Source: Cognatundibacterium luofuense (lineage in GTDB: Bacteria > Pseudomonadota > Gammaproteobacteria > Burkholderiales > Burkholderiaceae_D). From it: DNA of 64,000 bases. Where the stretch lies: the NCBI RefSeq assembly GCF_018139685.1, contig NZ_JAGSPN010000004.1, forward strand, positions 124,001 through 188,000, given 5' to 3'. The translations under genes and the position numbers were made by a program. Below are positions 28,515 to 37,846 of the stretch, piece after piece; positions within the stretch are counted from its first letter, which is position 1; each line of letters begins with the position of its first letter. The notes beneath the pieces are model-generated. The model was not told the origin of the DNA. It did not search any database and saw nothing but the letters and a program-made list of their open reading frames with translations.

Positions 28515-28524
28515 TTTGCAATCA

Positions 28525-28560
28525 AAAAACGGCGGACATCGTAAGCTGTCCGCCGTTTTT
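28525..28560. terminator. Bidirectional terminator between the acyltransferase and the sugar-transferase gene
   Basis: Perfect 14-bp arms AAAAACGGCGGACA / TGTCCGCCGTTTTT with an 8-base loop. It serves two convergent genes. Confidence 0.9.
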
Positions 28561-28576
28561 ATTCGTGTTGAATTTG

Positions 28577-29992
28577 TCAGTAAGCGTTTTTGTCGCCAAA
28601 CAGCACTTTGATGGTACGCCAGATGATCACAATATCCAGCCAGAACGACCAGTGCTGTACATAGTACAAATCGTAATCAACGCGTTTCTGCATCTTTTCC
28701 AGTGTTTCGGTCTCACCGCGCAAACCGTTTACCTGAGCCCAGCCGGTAATGCCGGGTTTCACTTTATGGCGGAACATATAGCCACTCACTAGCTTACGAT
28801 AGAGCTCATTGTGGGACACGGCATGCGGCCGTGGACCGACCAGACTCATATCGCCGGACAAAACATTGAATAATTGCGGCAACTCATCCAGAGAAGTGCG
28901 GCGAATGAAACTGCCGAATGCAGTAACGCGGGGATCGTTGACCGTCGCCTGAATTACCGGTGCATCGCGGCTCGCAACCCGCATCGAACGGAATTTATAG
29001 ACGCCGATGGGTTTTCCGGCAATCCCATAGCGCACCTGACGGAACAGGACGGGACCCGGTGAACTCAGCTTCACGCCGATTGCTACAGCAGTCATGACTG
29101 GCGACAATAATAAAATGCCAACCAGAGAACCGAAAAAGTCCAGTAGGCGCTTTGGTAATGCAGCGAGGCCAAAAAATGGCGGTTCAACGGAGGCGAGTAC
29201 AGGTCTTCCTGCCAGTTCGCGCAGCTGAATTCCTGGCATGCCGAAAATAAGTGCTTCCGGCACAAAATAAGTAGTGACTGTACTGTCGAACAGAATTTCA
29301 ATGACTTCACCGAGTTCCGGTGGCTCATTGTTATTCAGCCCGACGAAAACAACGTCCACCCGCATTTTTCCGGTTTCAGGATCAATCAGCCATTCAATAG
29401 CATCTTCCAGTGTCCCCATCCATTTGAGGTCGGCATGCGGTCTTGTTTCTGTGCGATTGTCGAAAAAACCAATCAGATCAATGGCCGCAAGCGGAGAGCT
29501 GCGCAGTGCAGTGGTCAGGTCTGCTGTTGCCGAATTTGACCAGATCATCACTGCTTTGCGCCGGCTATCAGGGTTGGAGTAATAGACTTTAGCAGCGTAG
29601 CGGATTGCAAGTGCGCATAAAAACAGTGCGAAAGGTGTACTGCCCAGCCAGATCAGCATGACCTTACGCGATAACTGTTCGGCAGCTTTGTCAGCATAAG
29701 CAGTCAGCAATACCACCATGAAAACAGTCAGCCAGCGCCAGGTGAGGCGTGGAAAAAGTGTGATTGCACGACGGCTTTGCAGCGCGTTCAGTAAACTGTG
29801 ACTGGAAAATACAATCAGACTGGTCAGACCTGCAATCAGAAAACTGGCTGCAAATATCCGGGTTTCAGTGTTATCCAGAAAGTGAATAATAAAAAACAGA
29901 TTGCCGCAAACAACGCTGCTCAGGGAAATGCCGACCAGAACAGAAAATATCTGTCCGGCCAGAGATTGATGTGATTGGCTTGTACCTAGCAT
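28577..29992 (-). CDS. Undecaprenyl-phosphate glucose phosphotransferase (WcaJ family)
   Basis: Initiating enzyme of exopolysaccharide synthesis: it transfers a hexose-1-phosphate, commonly glucose, from a UDP-sugar to undecaprenyl phosphate. Four or five N-terminal membrane helices (about residues 15-145) and a cytosolic nucleotide-binding-like domain precede the bacterial sugar-transferase domain. The latter opens with [18 protein letters not shown] and carries the catalytic signatures [24 protein letters not shown] and VGPRPHA. Length 471 fits. The sugar specificity is inferred from the family. A GT2 gene lies upstream on the same strand. Confidence 0.92.
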   Translation of the reverse strand: MLGTSQSHQSLAGQIFSVLVGISLSSVVCGNLFFIIHFLDNTETRIFAASFLIAGLTSLIVFSSHSLLNALQSRRAITLFPRLTWRWLTVFMVVLLTAYADKAAEQLSRKVMLIWLGSTPFALFLCALAIRYAAKVYYSNPDSRRKAVMIWSNSATADLTTALRSSPLAAIDLIGFFDNRTETRPHADLKWMGTLEDAIEWLIDPETGKMRVDVVFVGLNNNEPPELGEVIEILFDSTVTTYFVPEALIFGMPGIQLRELAGRPVLASVEPPFFGLAALPKRLLDFFGSLVGILLLSPVMTAVAIGVKLSSPGPVLFRQVRYGIAGKPIGVYKFRSMRVASRDAPVIQATVNDPRVTAFGSFIRRTSLDELPQLFNVLSGDMSLVGPRPHAVSHNELYRKLVSGYMFRHKVKPGITGWAQVNGLRGETETLEKMQKRVDYDLYYVQHWSFWLDIVIIWRTIKVLFGDKNAY

Positions 29993-30022
29993 TATGAAAT
30001 CAGCCCCGTGATTCGAAGCGGA

Positions 30023-30931
30023 TTAGCGCCGCAACAGCAATTTTTTCAACTGGCCCAACTGCCAGTTTTGCAAATACTGACGAAAGCCCGGATAGTTATA
30101 TCGCGGATCAGAACGGAATGCCGCACCCAGATATCCTGCAATAATCAGCAGGCCACCGATCACGAATGGTTTTTCACGCATGCGAAAACAGCCTGACGCA
30201 ATGGCATACAATGGATGGTAGCCCATGAACCAGATTCCTCGTCCCCAGCGCAATCTTCCTTTGTAAACATTTTTATCGGAAGAACCCATTAGCCGGTGGT
30301 GGTGCAGAACAGCATCTTTGTCGTAAAAGCTTTTAGTCTCCCAACCCTTCATTCGCGACATGTGAACATCAATTCCGTCCCACATCACTTCCTCAACGAA
30401 TCCGCCAATTTCTTCAAAGGCTTCGCGCCGGTAAAGTTTGAACTGACCAGCGACGTGCTCGTCAATGATCTGCTCTTCGATCAGTTCATCGCCTTCCGGG
30501 CGAAACACTTTGCCTGAAACACAGGCCAGCCGAGGGTTGCCGGAAAATTGCGCAAACATCTTTTCGAGATATTTCGGGCCGAACGACATATCGCCATCCA
30601 GCTTCGCGATATAGGCGTATTCCTGATGCTGAATCTGACTGACACCAAACTTAAAAGCTGCAACGACACCACCGCCAACTTTGCGGAAGCCACGGTCTCC
30701 CCGTTTTACAACGCGGATAAAAGGATATTGTGCAGAATACGACTGAATGATGTCATAGGTATCGTCCGTCGAACCGTCATCTACAAAAAGACACTCAACT
30801 GGTTGAACGGTTTGCCGGACAAGAGAGTCCAGCGTCAGGCGAATCAGCTTTGCTTCATCGCGTACCGGAGCCACAATCGCAAGCGGAACAACAGTTAAAG
30901 ATGGATTTTGCATGGAAGTCTGATCAGACAT
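30023..30931 (-). CDS. Family 2 glycosyltransferase with C-terminal membrane segment
   Basis: GT-A fold glycosyltransferase. The N-terminus has LAIVAPVRDEAKLIRLTLDSL and the nucleotide-sugar motif FVDDGSTDDT; the first metal-binding DxD-type motif is AKLDGDMSF, and a later MWDGIDVHMSRMKG holds the acceptor-side acids. A single hydrophobic segment near residues 262-280 (VIGGLLIIAGYLGAAF) suggests membrane attachment. Divergent from the export genes and followed by the WcaJ-type gene, it probably adds a sugar to the lipid-linked repeat unit. Donor and acceptor unknown. Confidence 0.9.
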   Translation of the reverse strand: MSDQTSMQNPSLTVVPLAIVAPVRDEAKLIRLTLDSLVRQTVQPVECLFVDDGSTDDTYDIIQSYSAQYPFIRVVKRGDRGFRKVGGGVVAAFKFGVSQIQHQEYAYIAKLDGDMSFGPKYLEKMFAQFSGNPRLACVSGKVFRPEGDELIEEQIIDEHVAGQFKLYRREAFEEIGGFVEEVMWDGIDVHMSRMKGWETKSFYDKDAVLHHHRLMGSSDKNVYKGRLRWGRGIWFMGYHPLYAIASGCFRMREKPFVIGGLLIIAGYLGAAFRSDPRYNYPGFRQYLQNWQLGQLKKLLLRR

Positions 30932-30990
30932 AAATAGTGGCGGGGCTTAGGATTTTTCTTTTTTACAATGTTATCTCAGCTTAGGATATG

Positions 30991-31019
30991 TAACAATTGC
31001 AAACAGTTAATTATTGTTA
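30991..31019. promoter_or_regulatory. Inverted repeat in the EPS divergent promoter region
   Basis: TAACAAT (30991-30997) and ATTGTTA (31013-31019) form a perfect 7-bp inverted repeat with centres 22 bp apart, about two helical turns. It lies in the gap between the divergent GT2 and export genes, a natural place for an operator. The surrounding 180 bases are A/T-rich. Confidence 0.35.
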
Positions 31020-31138
31020 GTCAGCTGCCGATATCGTCATCGAAATTTGCAGATTTACTTTGTTTTTATGACAAAATGCTGGCTCTGAACTAACCCGCCA
31101 CGATAAAATATTTGTTCTACTTGCCTTCGCTTTCTTCA

Positions 31139-32125
31139 ATGAATCCTGTGTTACTTAAGTCTGCATCTTCATGGCGACGCTTTCTCAGGTTGGGAATGGC
31201 TGCCGGCGCAGCATTCGGTCTGTCAGGTAACACGCTTGCACAAGAGACTGAACCGCTTCGATTGAAGCTGGATTATTGGCTGACTGCGCCAGTCCAGTCT
31301 GATTTACCCGTCATGCCTGCAGTAGTTGCTGAGGTGAATAGCCCGATGAAAGCTGCGCTGCAAAATCTCAGTAACGAAGAATCCACTGAAACTGTGACGG
31401 ATTTTGCCGGAGAGGGTGACCAGATTCTGATTACCGTATTTGGTCAGCCTGACCTGAGTGCCGATGTGGTGGTTGGCAGCTCCGGACTGATTACGCTTCC
31501 TTTGATCGGTACCCTGGAAGTGAAAGGGAAGTCAGCAATCGAAATCGCACAAATGTACGCCCGAAAGCTTGAACAGGGGCAGTACTTACTGAATCCAAAA
31601 GTCGCCGCCCGTATCGGGCAGCAAGTCAGTCGGGCATTCTCCGTGATGGGGGAAGTCAGTCGTCCGGGTAAGTTCCCGATTCAGGGGCAGATATCTCTGC
31701 TTGACGCGATCAGTATTGCAGGTGGCTTTACTCAGCGAGCAGATAAGCAAATTCGTATTCTCCGTAAACATCACGATACAGACGCTGAAGGCAGCGTTGA
31801 AACGCTGAGTCTGAATTTTGATGACAGTAAAAATGCAGAACGCCTGATGCAGCGGATTCGTCCGAATGACGTGATTGTCGTTGGTCAGCAAAAGAACTTT
31901 TACGTTTATGGCGAAGTCCGGAAGCCTGGCATGTATCCGGTTGAAGAAGATCTGAATGTGATGCGTGTTCTTGCAATTGGCGGCGGTGTGAGTGAACGGG
32001 GATCATCTTCCCGGATACGTATTTTGCGGAAAAATGATAAGGGTGAAATTCAAGAGATTTCGGCCAGCATCCGGGATATTGTTTTGCCCGGAGACGTTGT
32101 ATTCGTCAATGAACGTATTTTCTGA
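31139..32125 (+). CDS. Polysaccharide export protein (Wza/EpsE-like, SLBB)
   Basis: Outer-membrane/periplasmic channel component for polysaccharide export. A signal peptide ends near LSGNTLAQ. The poly_export domain begins with GDQILITVFGQPDLS and VVGSSGLITLPLIGTLEVKG, and two SLBB domains follow (FSVMGEVSRPGKFPIQGQIS and YVYGEVRKPGMYPVEED). No lipobox Cys is present, unlike E. coli Wza. I chose ATG 31139 (328 residues); an in-frame TTG at 31112 is also possible and neither has a clear ribosome site. It starts a five-gene run on the plus strand. Confidence 0.88.
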   Translation: MNPVLLKSASSWRRFLRLGMAAGAAFGLSGNTLAQETEPLRLKLDYWLTAPVQSDLPVMPAVVAEVNSPMKAALQNLSNEESTETVTDFAGEGDQILITVFGQPDLSADVVVGSSGLITLPLIGTLEVKGKSAIEIAQMYARKLEQGQYLLNPKVAARIGQQVSRAFSVMGEVSRPGKFPIQGQISLLDAISIAGGFTQRADKQIRILRKHHDTDAEGSVETLSLNFDDSKNAERLMQRIRPNDVIVVGQQKNFYVYGEVRKPGMYPVEEDLNVMRVLAIGGGVSERGSSSRIRILRKNDKGEIQEISASIRDIVLPGDVVFVNERIF

Positions 32126-32133
32126 GGATCAGC

Positions 32134-33543
32134 ATGCAAAGATCTCCAGCTGATTTTGTGCTGTCTTTCGTTCAGATAGGCGCAATGCTGAAAGCACGCC
32201 GCACATTAATGGCAACGGTAACCGCGGGCTCTGTGTTTCTGGCCGGTGGTGTCACTGTGATGCTGCCGAAAACGTATCAGGCGAGCGCGGACATTTTCAT
32301 TGACTACCGCGTTAACGATCCGATTGCAGGAAAACAGTTTCATCCTATGCAGGATGAAAGCTATCTGCAGACGCAGTTTGATGTGATCAAGAGCGTTCAG
32401 GTTGCAAAGCGGGTTATTCGCGATCTTGGACTGATGGACACAATTGAAGCGCGTAAGCTGACTGAAAAATACGGCAGCCAGCGTGCTTTGCGTGATATGG
32501 CTGAAGCGGTAGCAAAGAATATCGATGTTGCGCCGAGGAAAAATAGTCGCGTAATTGAAATTTTATATTCATCAGGCAATCCGCAAACAGCGCGGGATGT
32601 TGTGAATGCAGCAATCAGGGCATATATCGATTTGTCACTCGAAATGATGAATGCGCCTGCCAGGGCACGTAAAGATCAGTACAACGCGCAGCTTGAGACA
32701 TTGTCAAAACAAATCGACGATATTCAGAAAAAGCTGACGGCATATCAGGAAGAGTATCAGATTGTTGATGTTGATGAACGTGCAGATCTCGAGTCCAAGC
32801 AAATGGGCGCACTGAGCGCACGCTTAATCGAGTTGCAAATGGCCAGGGTTGAAGCGCAGTCAAAACGTCAGACGTTTGAACAGTTGATCCGACAGGGTAA
32901 TCCAGGGTCTGACTTGCCGGAAGTGGCTGGTGTGGGACATATTTCCGGTATTAAAGCAGCATTGACAGCACTGGATGCGCAAATCGCAAATGCCAAAACT
33001 ACGCTGGGCCCTAAGCACCCTAAATTTATTGCATTACAGGATGAGCGCCAGAATCTGGTAGATAAGCTTCAGCGTGAATCTTCCACGGCCATTGCATCCC
33101 TGAATTCTTCTGAAAGTCGTTTGCGTCAGCAGGAAAAAGAAATTGAGAATGAGCTTGCAGCTTATCAAAAGAAGACTTTTGATAATAAAAAACACAGGAA
33201 TGTCATTAATTCCTATCAGCGCCAGCTTGATTCTGTACAAAAAGTGTACAACGCCGCAATTCAGAAATTCGATGAATTGCTAATGACAAGTAATGTCGCC
33301 ATTGCAAATGCTTCGGTAATGCGCTGGGCAGAAATACCGGAGAAGGCGTCAAAGCCATTATTAAAAAACAATTTGATATTTGGGCTCATTGCCGGGCTGA
33401 TGTTCAGTCTGAGTCTTTCATTCTTGCTCGAACTTCGCCGCCGGAAAGTACGTTGCGTGGAAGATCTTGAGAAAGAGTTTGATGTCCCTGTGATGGCACA
33501 GGTTGGTTTTAACGAGAAAGAGCGTTATTTCACGCAGTCATGA
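32134..33543 (+). CDS. Chain-length determinant protein (Wzz/EpsF-like)
   Basis: Inner membrane polysaccharide co-polymerase controlling chain length and coupling to export. Two membrane segments bracket the protein (about residues 25-47 and 408-430). Between them are the Wzz domain (TYQASADIFIDYRVNDP) and a long coiled-coil region rich in Gln, Glu and Lys (about 175-395) containing the GNVR-like segment. It overlaps the next gene by 4 bases, so chain-length protein and ATPase are translationally coupled. Confidence 0.9.
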   Translation: MQRSPADFVLSFVQIGAMLKARRTLMATVTAGSVFLAGGVTVMLPKTYQASADIFIDYRVNDPIAGKQFHPMQDESYLQTQFDVIKSVQVAKRVIRDLGLMDTIEARKLTEKYGSQRALRDMAEAVAKNIDVAPRKNSRVIEILYSSGNPQTARDVVNAAIRAYIDLSLEMMNAPARARKDQYNAQLETLSKQIDDIQKKLTAYQEEYQIVDVDERADLESKQMGALSARLIELQMARVEAQSKRQTFEQLIRQGNPGSDLPEVAGVGHISGIKAALTALDAQIANAKTTLGPKHPKFIALQDERQNLVDKLQRESSTAIASLNSSESRLRQQEKEIENELAAYQKKTFDNKKHRNVINSYQRQLDSVQKVYNAAIQKFDELLMTSNVAIANASVMRWAEIPEKASKPLLKNNLIFGLIAGLMFSLSLSFLLELRRRKVRCVEDLEKEFDVPVMAQVGFNEKERYFTQS

Positions 33544-34481
33544 AGGCAGATCACAGGAGTTTTGAATTGAGTGCAGCCAAACAAAAAGTTGCCCGGCTTG
33601 GTGATTTGTTCCTTGAGCAGGGATTGCTCGACGCACATCAGATTGAGCAAATCGGACAAACGCAACGAGAACGAAAAATGCGGTTTGGCGATGCTGCGCT
33701 TCACCTCGGATTTTTGACGCAAAGTCAGATTGAAGCCGCACTGGGTGAGCAATTTGGTCACTCAAACCAACTGCAGTACTCCGGTCTGGCGGGTGAGAAA
33801 CTGACGTTTCTGCGTCAGCCTTTTTCACGGGAATCTGAAGAAATAAGGCGCTTACGCAGTGAACTTCTGTTGAAATTCGCAAATCAGGATCAAATCCGAA
33901 TCGCGGTTGTCAGTGCGGGAACTGCAGACGGAAAATCCTATATGGCAGCAAGTCTCGCCGTCGCACTTGCACAAGCCGGGCGACGTACGTTGCTGATCGA
34001 TACTGACTTACGTAACGGTGACCTGCATCAGTTATTCGGTATCGAAAATCCTGACGGATTATCATCTGTTCTCGCTCAGAGGCGCACGCTGGATGAAGTA
34101 GCGTTGCCGCTAATGCCAAATCTGCACTTTTTACCAGCTGGTCCGCTACCACCAAATCCACTGGAATTAATTCGTCTGCCGGAAATTCGCCGTTTGCTGG
34201 ATCAGCATGCGGAGCGCTTCGATGCGTTTATTCTCGATACTTTTCCCGCGTCGCTCGCATCTGATGCTCAGATGATTGCACATCAGACCGGGTACGCCTT
34301 ACTGATTGCGCGTAAAGACCAGACAGAAATCGATGACTTACGAGCACTGAAAGAGTCGATGCAGATCGCTGGTGTGGAAGTGTTAGGTACGGTATTTAAT
34401 CATGCGCCATCTACGCAAAAGAAAAACTTGACGATAAGCCGTTTCAAAACCTGGTTCAGACCAGGCCGTCGTAAGGGCTGA
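33540..34481 (+). CDS. EpsG-like BY-kinase-related ATPase
   Basis: Cytosolic ATPase partner of the chain-length protein. The N-terminal 75 residues resemble the MshEN/GspE N-terminal module (VARLGDLFLEQGLLDAHQIEQ and a second repeat FGDAALHLGFLTQSQIEAAL). Walker A follows at residues 127-133 (GTADGKS, Lys132) and Walker A' at 154-158 (DTDLR). The C-terminus is basic (WFRPGRRKG) and has no tyrosine cluster, so the autophosphorylating tail of canonical bacterial tyrosine kinases is missing, as in the EpsG group of methanolan-type loci. Its kinase activity is therefore doubtful. Confidence 0.85.
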   Translation: MKADHRSFELSAAKQKVARLGDLFLEQGLLDAHQIEQIGQTQRERKMRFGDAALHLGFLTQSQIEAALGEQFGHSNQLQYSGLAGEKLTFLRQPFSRESEEIRRLRSELLLKFANQDQIRIAVVSAGTADGKSYMAASLAVALAQAGRRTLLIDTDLRNGDLHQLFGIENPDGLSSVLAQRRTLDEVALPLMPNLHFLPAGPLPPNPLELIRLPEIRRLLDQHAERFDAFILDTFPASLASDAQMIAHQTGYALLIARKDQTEIDDLRALKESMQIAGVEVLGTVFNHAPSTQKKNLTISRFKTWFRPGRRKG

Positions 34482-34485
34482 CATC

Positions 34486-35424
34486 ATGTTTCTCAGCGTT
34501 TGCATTTGCACTTTCAAGCGTCCGGCTTTGCTGAACGAGTTACTGCATGCTTTACGCGAACAACAATCCGAAGAGTCATTTGAAGTTGTTGTGGTAGATA
34601 ATGATCCCGCTGGGTCGGCAACTGAAGTGCTTAAAGCACAACAGCAGTATTGGGGCGATCGTTTAATTTGCAGGCACATCAGTGCTGCGAATATTTCAGT
34701 TGCGCGGAATGAAGCGATATCGGTTGCGCGTGGCGACTGGCTGGCGATGATTGATGATGATGAATTGCCTGAAAATGACTGGTTGGCGCAACTCAGAAAC
34801 GCGCAGCAACGTTACAGTGCGGCGGTTGTGTTTGCTCCGGTTGTTCCGCGCTATCTGCCGGACACACCGGACTGGCTGATAAAAGGCGGTTATTTCGACC
34901 GTCCGCGTCTGGCTTCAGGAACCCTCATCAATCATAAAAATGCACGCAGCGGAAATGTTTTTATAAAGAGAAACGTGCTATTGAAGTTGGGTTTACACCA
35001 AGGGTTTATCTTTGATCCCGAATTCGGACGCACAGGTGGCGAAGACTCGTTATTATTCCGCCAGCTCGAACTAGCTGGTGCAAAGATGGTCTGGTGCGAT
35101 GATGCCCCCGTGACCGAAGTTGTGCCGGCAGATCGCGCTAATGCAAGGTGGCTGCTGAAACGATCTTTTCGTACCGGTGGATTATTCCTGAAGACGGAAC
35201 TGATAATGGCCGCACCGGAAAAGCGCAGGCTGACTGGCTTAAAACTTGGTGTACGAGCCATTGTGCAGGCAGCGATAGCGTTTGTTCTGGCCGTAATACT
35301 CAGTCCGGTGAGGCCGCTAAAAGCGTTTCACTGGGCGCGTGTTGTCGCATCTCAAATTGGAAAGCTGGCAGCGTACTCGCACCCGCCTGCACAGGCTTAC
35401 GGCACGGAAAGTGAAAAAAAATAA
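34486..35424 (+). CDS. Family 2 glycosyltransferase
   Basis: GT-A glycosyltransferase: CICTFKRPALLNELLHALRE at the N-terminus, VVVDNDPAGSA for the nucleotide sugar, and MIDDDELPENDWL as the DxD metal site. A late hydrophobic segment (about residues 258-278) may bind the membrane. It lies between the EpsG-like ATPase and the acyltransferase and shares its final base with the start of the latter (TAATG). Probably assembles the polysaccharide repeat unit; sugar unknown. Confidence 0.9.
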   Translation: MFLSVCICTFKRPALLNELLHALREQQSEESFEVVVVDNDPAGSATEVLKAQQQYWGDRLICRHISAANISVARNEAISVARGDWLAMIDDDELPENDWLAQLRNAQQRYSAAVVFAPVVPRYLPDTPDWLIKGGYFDRPRLASGTLINHKNARSGNVFIKRNVLLKLGLHQGFIFDPEFGRTGGEDSLLFRQLELAGAKMVWCDDAPVTEVVPADRANARWLLKRSFRTGGLFLKTELIMAAPEKRRLTGLKLGVRAIVQAAIAFVLAVILSPVRPLKAFHWARVVASQIGKLAAYSHPPAQAYGTESEKK

Positions 35425-36473
35425 TGTCGCATGGATCCTCAAGAATTGCCGCGCTTGACGGCTTACGCGCTGTTTCCATTTTACTTGTTCTGATCTCACA
35501 CGCATGGCTCGGGCACATTGTGCCCGGCGGTCTCGGTGTAACCATCTTCTTTTTTATCAGCGGTTTCATCATTACCCGGTTGATGATCAGTGAGTGGGAC
35601 GAGGCTGGAACCATGCGCATTTCGCAGTTTTACATCAGGCGCTTTTTCCGGCTAATGCCTGCTCTGACAGTATTCCTTGTGGTTTCAGTCATAACACTGA
35701 GCCTTGCAGGTCAGGAAGTGGTTTGGAAAGAAATACTGGCGGTGTTCTTATATACGGCGAACTACTATGGCATTTTCATCGGATTTTCCGGGGATACCTT
35801 TCCACCGCCACTGGCGATTACCTGGTCACTCGCAGTGGAAGAACATTTCTATCTGATTTTTCCCAGCTTGTTCGTGGCGCTTATTGCGCGCTGGAAGCAG
35901 TTTGCCACATTGATTATCGCAGCGCTGATCATCGCGCTCGGATGGCGCTGTTGGCTGGCGTATGGAGTTGGACTTGAGCAGTTGCCACATTACCGCATCT
36001 ACAAAGCCACTGATACACGTGTTGATTCCATTTTGTATGGCACGCTTCTGGCGATTATTCTTGCGCGAAAACCAGCTGCATGGGAAAGGTTAAATCATAT
36101 CGCCTGTTTTTTCGCCGGGATATTCCTTATTCTGGCGACCTTGCTAATACGTTCTGAAGAATTCCGTGAGTCATTGCGCTACAGTTTGCAAGGAGTGGCG
36201 TTATTTATATTGTTTCCGTACGCAGTTCTCAGTAATTCCCGTATCAGCAGCGTGCTGGCAAATCGCTTTTTCTTATACGTCGGCAAAGTCAGCTATTCGC
36301 TGTATTTGTATCACTGGCTGGCATTCGGCATTGTCGTATTCTGGATGGGTGATGCATCACTGCCATTGCGTATTTTTGTCATGCTGGTGTTGTCATTTGC
36401 TATGGCAGATGCATCTTATCGCTGGGTAGAAAATCCTGGTTTGCGTGCCGGACGAAAATTACTGAAGTCTTGA
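35424..36473 (+). CDS. Acyltransferase family 3 membrane protein (OafA-like)
   Basis: Polytopic O-acyltransferase with about ten membrane helices. The N-terminal motif IAALDGLRAVSILLVLISH includes the catalytic-region His, and FYIRRFFRLMPAL gives the RxxR motif of family 3. It probably adds O-acetyl groups to the exopolysaccharide or another glycan. There is no SGNH domain. Its 3' end overlaps the convergent ligase/polymerase gene by 58 bases. Confidence 0.9.
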   Translation: MSHGSSRIAALDGLRAVSILLVLISHAWLGHIVPGGLGVTIFFFISGFIITRLMISEWDEAGTMRISQFYIRRFFRLMPALTVFLVVSVITLSLAGQEVVWKEILAVFLYTANYYGIFIGFSGDTFPPPLAITWSLAVEEHFYLIFPSLFVALIARWKQFATLIIAALIIALGWRCWLAYGVGLEQLPHYRIYKATDTRVDSILYGTLLAIILARKPAAWERLNHIACFFAGIFLILATLLIRSEEFRESLRYSLQGVALFILFPYAVLSNSRISSVLANRFFLYVGKVSYSLYLYHWLAFGIVVFWMGDASLPLRIFVMLVLSFAMADASYRWVENPGLRAGRKLLKS

Positions 36474-37777
36474 ATCGTCTTATCCCGCTGAGCGCGGTTA
36501 TGCGAAGTAACCGTGCACATCGCAATAAAAAAGAATACGTTCAGAAACCCGAAGCCACGGAATAAACTGCTTTCTGTAAAATTCGTCACCACGATAATCA
36601 GTAGCATCGCGGTCCAGAATGCCGCCTGAGTCTGATCAGTTCTGCGCATTTTGATCAGGCTATATGCATGAAACAGGATGACAAGAACAGTCAGCGTCAG
36701 ACCAACTAATCCCTGCTCATTCAGAATATCAAGATAGCCATTATGTGATTGCAACGGAATCCAGTGCAGTGCGTCAATCACATACTGAGACAGACTGTCC
36801 GGTCCAAGCCAGAAGGAGCCATAGCCGAGCCCTATCACCCAATGCCGACGAATTTCCAGCCACACCAGCTCCCAGATATCAGTCCGTCCGGTCAGGTCTG
36901 ACGCTTTCCCGAACAGGCCGGCAATCGGAGCAGTCACCTCCGCAGATGTCGGAAGACGCGACTCTTGCATGAAAAATACAAACAAGGCGATCAGCGTCAC
37001 GCAAAGAATGCCCAGCAGTACGCGAGTAATGGCATATTCTGAGTCAATACGTGGTTTGCGGAGTAAATGAAAGATACTGCTCGTCGTAATTGTCACAATC
37101 ATACTGGTTGAACTTTTACTTAAGACGAGCATCAGGAAAGCGAAGATCAGCGAGAATGCCATCACTCTTACATTGACCTTTGTAATGCACGCAAGTACTT
37201 GCCAGAGCAGAATCGCCATTGCCGCAACTTGTCCGAGTTCGTTTTTTTGTGAAAGAATGCCACGCCAGGCTCCACCGAGTTCGTAGTCGATTCCGATCGT
37301 GGGATTTACGACCCCCATCACAAATGACGCTGCCAGCATCACCATTAATGTATACAGCATACTGGAGATAATAAGTCTGACAGGGTGAGGCGATATCTGA
37401 AGTGCCAGCCCGATCGCAACGAAGCCATATAACTGAATTGCGCGTTTGAGGGTAACGCCGGGCATGGGTGACCAGAGAAATGATCCCAGACACCACAATA
37501 AAATCAGAATCAGAAAAGGATTAAGTGCTTTCAGATTGCGGATCGTCTGCGCCGGATACTGATACAGCAAGAACCCTGAGACTGCGAACAGGCTGCCCCA
37601 CTCAAGCTTGACTGCGAGAGATCCTTCCATTGTCAAAGACGATGCACCTGTGTAATCCCACGAAATGCCGTATGGCAGCAAAGCAAATACCACAAATAAA
37701 ATAACGATCAGACGCAGCAGCCAGGCTTCCGCGATGGGGCTGAGTACAGATGTGGAAGATTTCAACGGCAGTTGCAT
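36416..37777 (-). CDS. O-antigen ligase / Wzy-like polymerase
   Basis: Membrane protein of about 11-12 hydrophobic segments over 453 residues, with the Wzy_C (O-antigen ligase family) domain in the second half. A conserved GLGYGSFWLGP and LQSHNGYLDILNEQGLVGLTLTV (with the family His in SHN) are visible in the large periplasmic loop and after it. In this locus it is the best candidate for the polysaccharide polymerase. It is on the opposite strand to the export genes, converging with and overlapping the acyltransferase. Confidence 0.88.
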   Translation of the reverse strand: MQLPLKSSTSVLSPIAEAWLLRLIVILFVVFALLPYGISWDYTGASSLTMEGSLAVKLEWGSLFAVSGFLLYQYPAQTIRNLKALNPFLILILLWCLGSFLWSPMPGVTLKRAIQLYGFVAIGLALQISPHPVRLIISSMLYTLMVMLAASFVMGVVNPTIGIDYELGGAWRGILSQKNELGQVAAMAILLWQVLACITKVNVRVMAFSLIFAFLMLVLSKSSTSMIVTITTSSIFHLLRKPRIDSEYAITRVLLGILCVTLIALFVFFMQESRLPTSAEVTAPIAGLFGKASDLTGRTDIWELVWLEIRRHWVIGLGYGSFWLGPDSLSQYVIDALHWIPLQSHNGYLDILNEQGLVGLTLTVLVILFHAYSLIKMRRTDQTQAAFWTAMLLIIVVTNFTESSLFRGFGFLNVFFFIAMCTVTSHNRAQRDKTIQDFSNFRPARKPGFSTQR

Positions 37778-37846
37778 GAGAATCAGTGTGCTTTGCGTCA
37801 GGATGCGCTATTTTAACGGCTAGCAAGCTATTCAATTTCGGCAACA

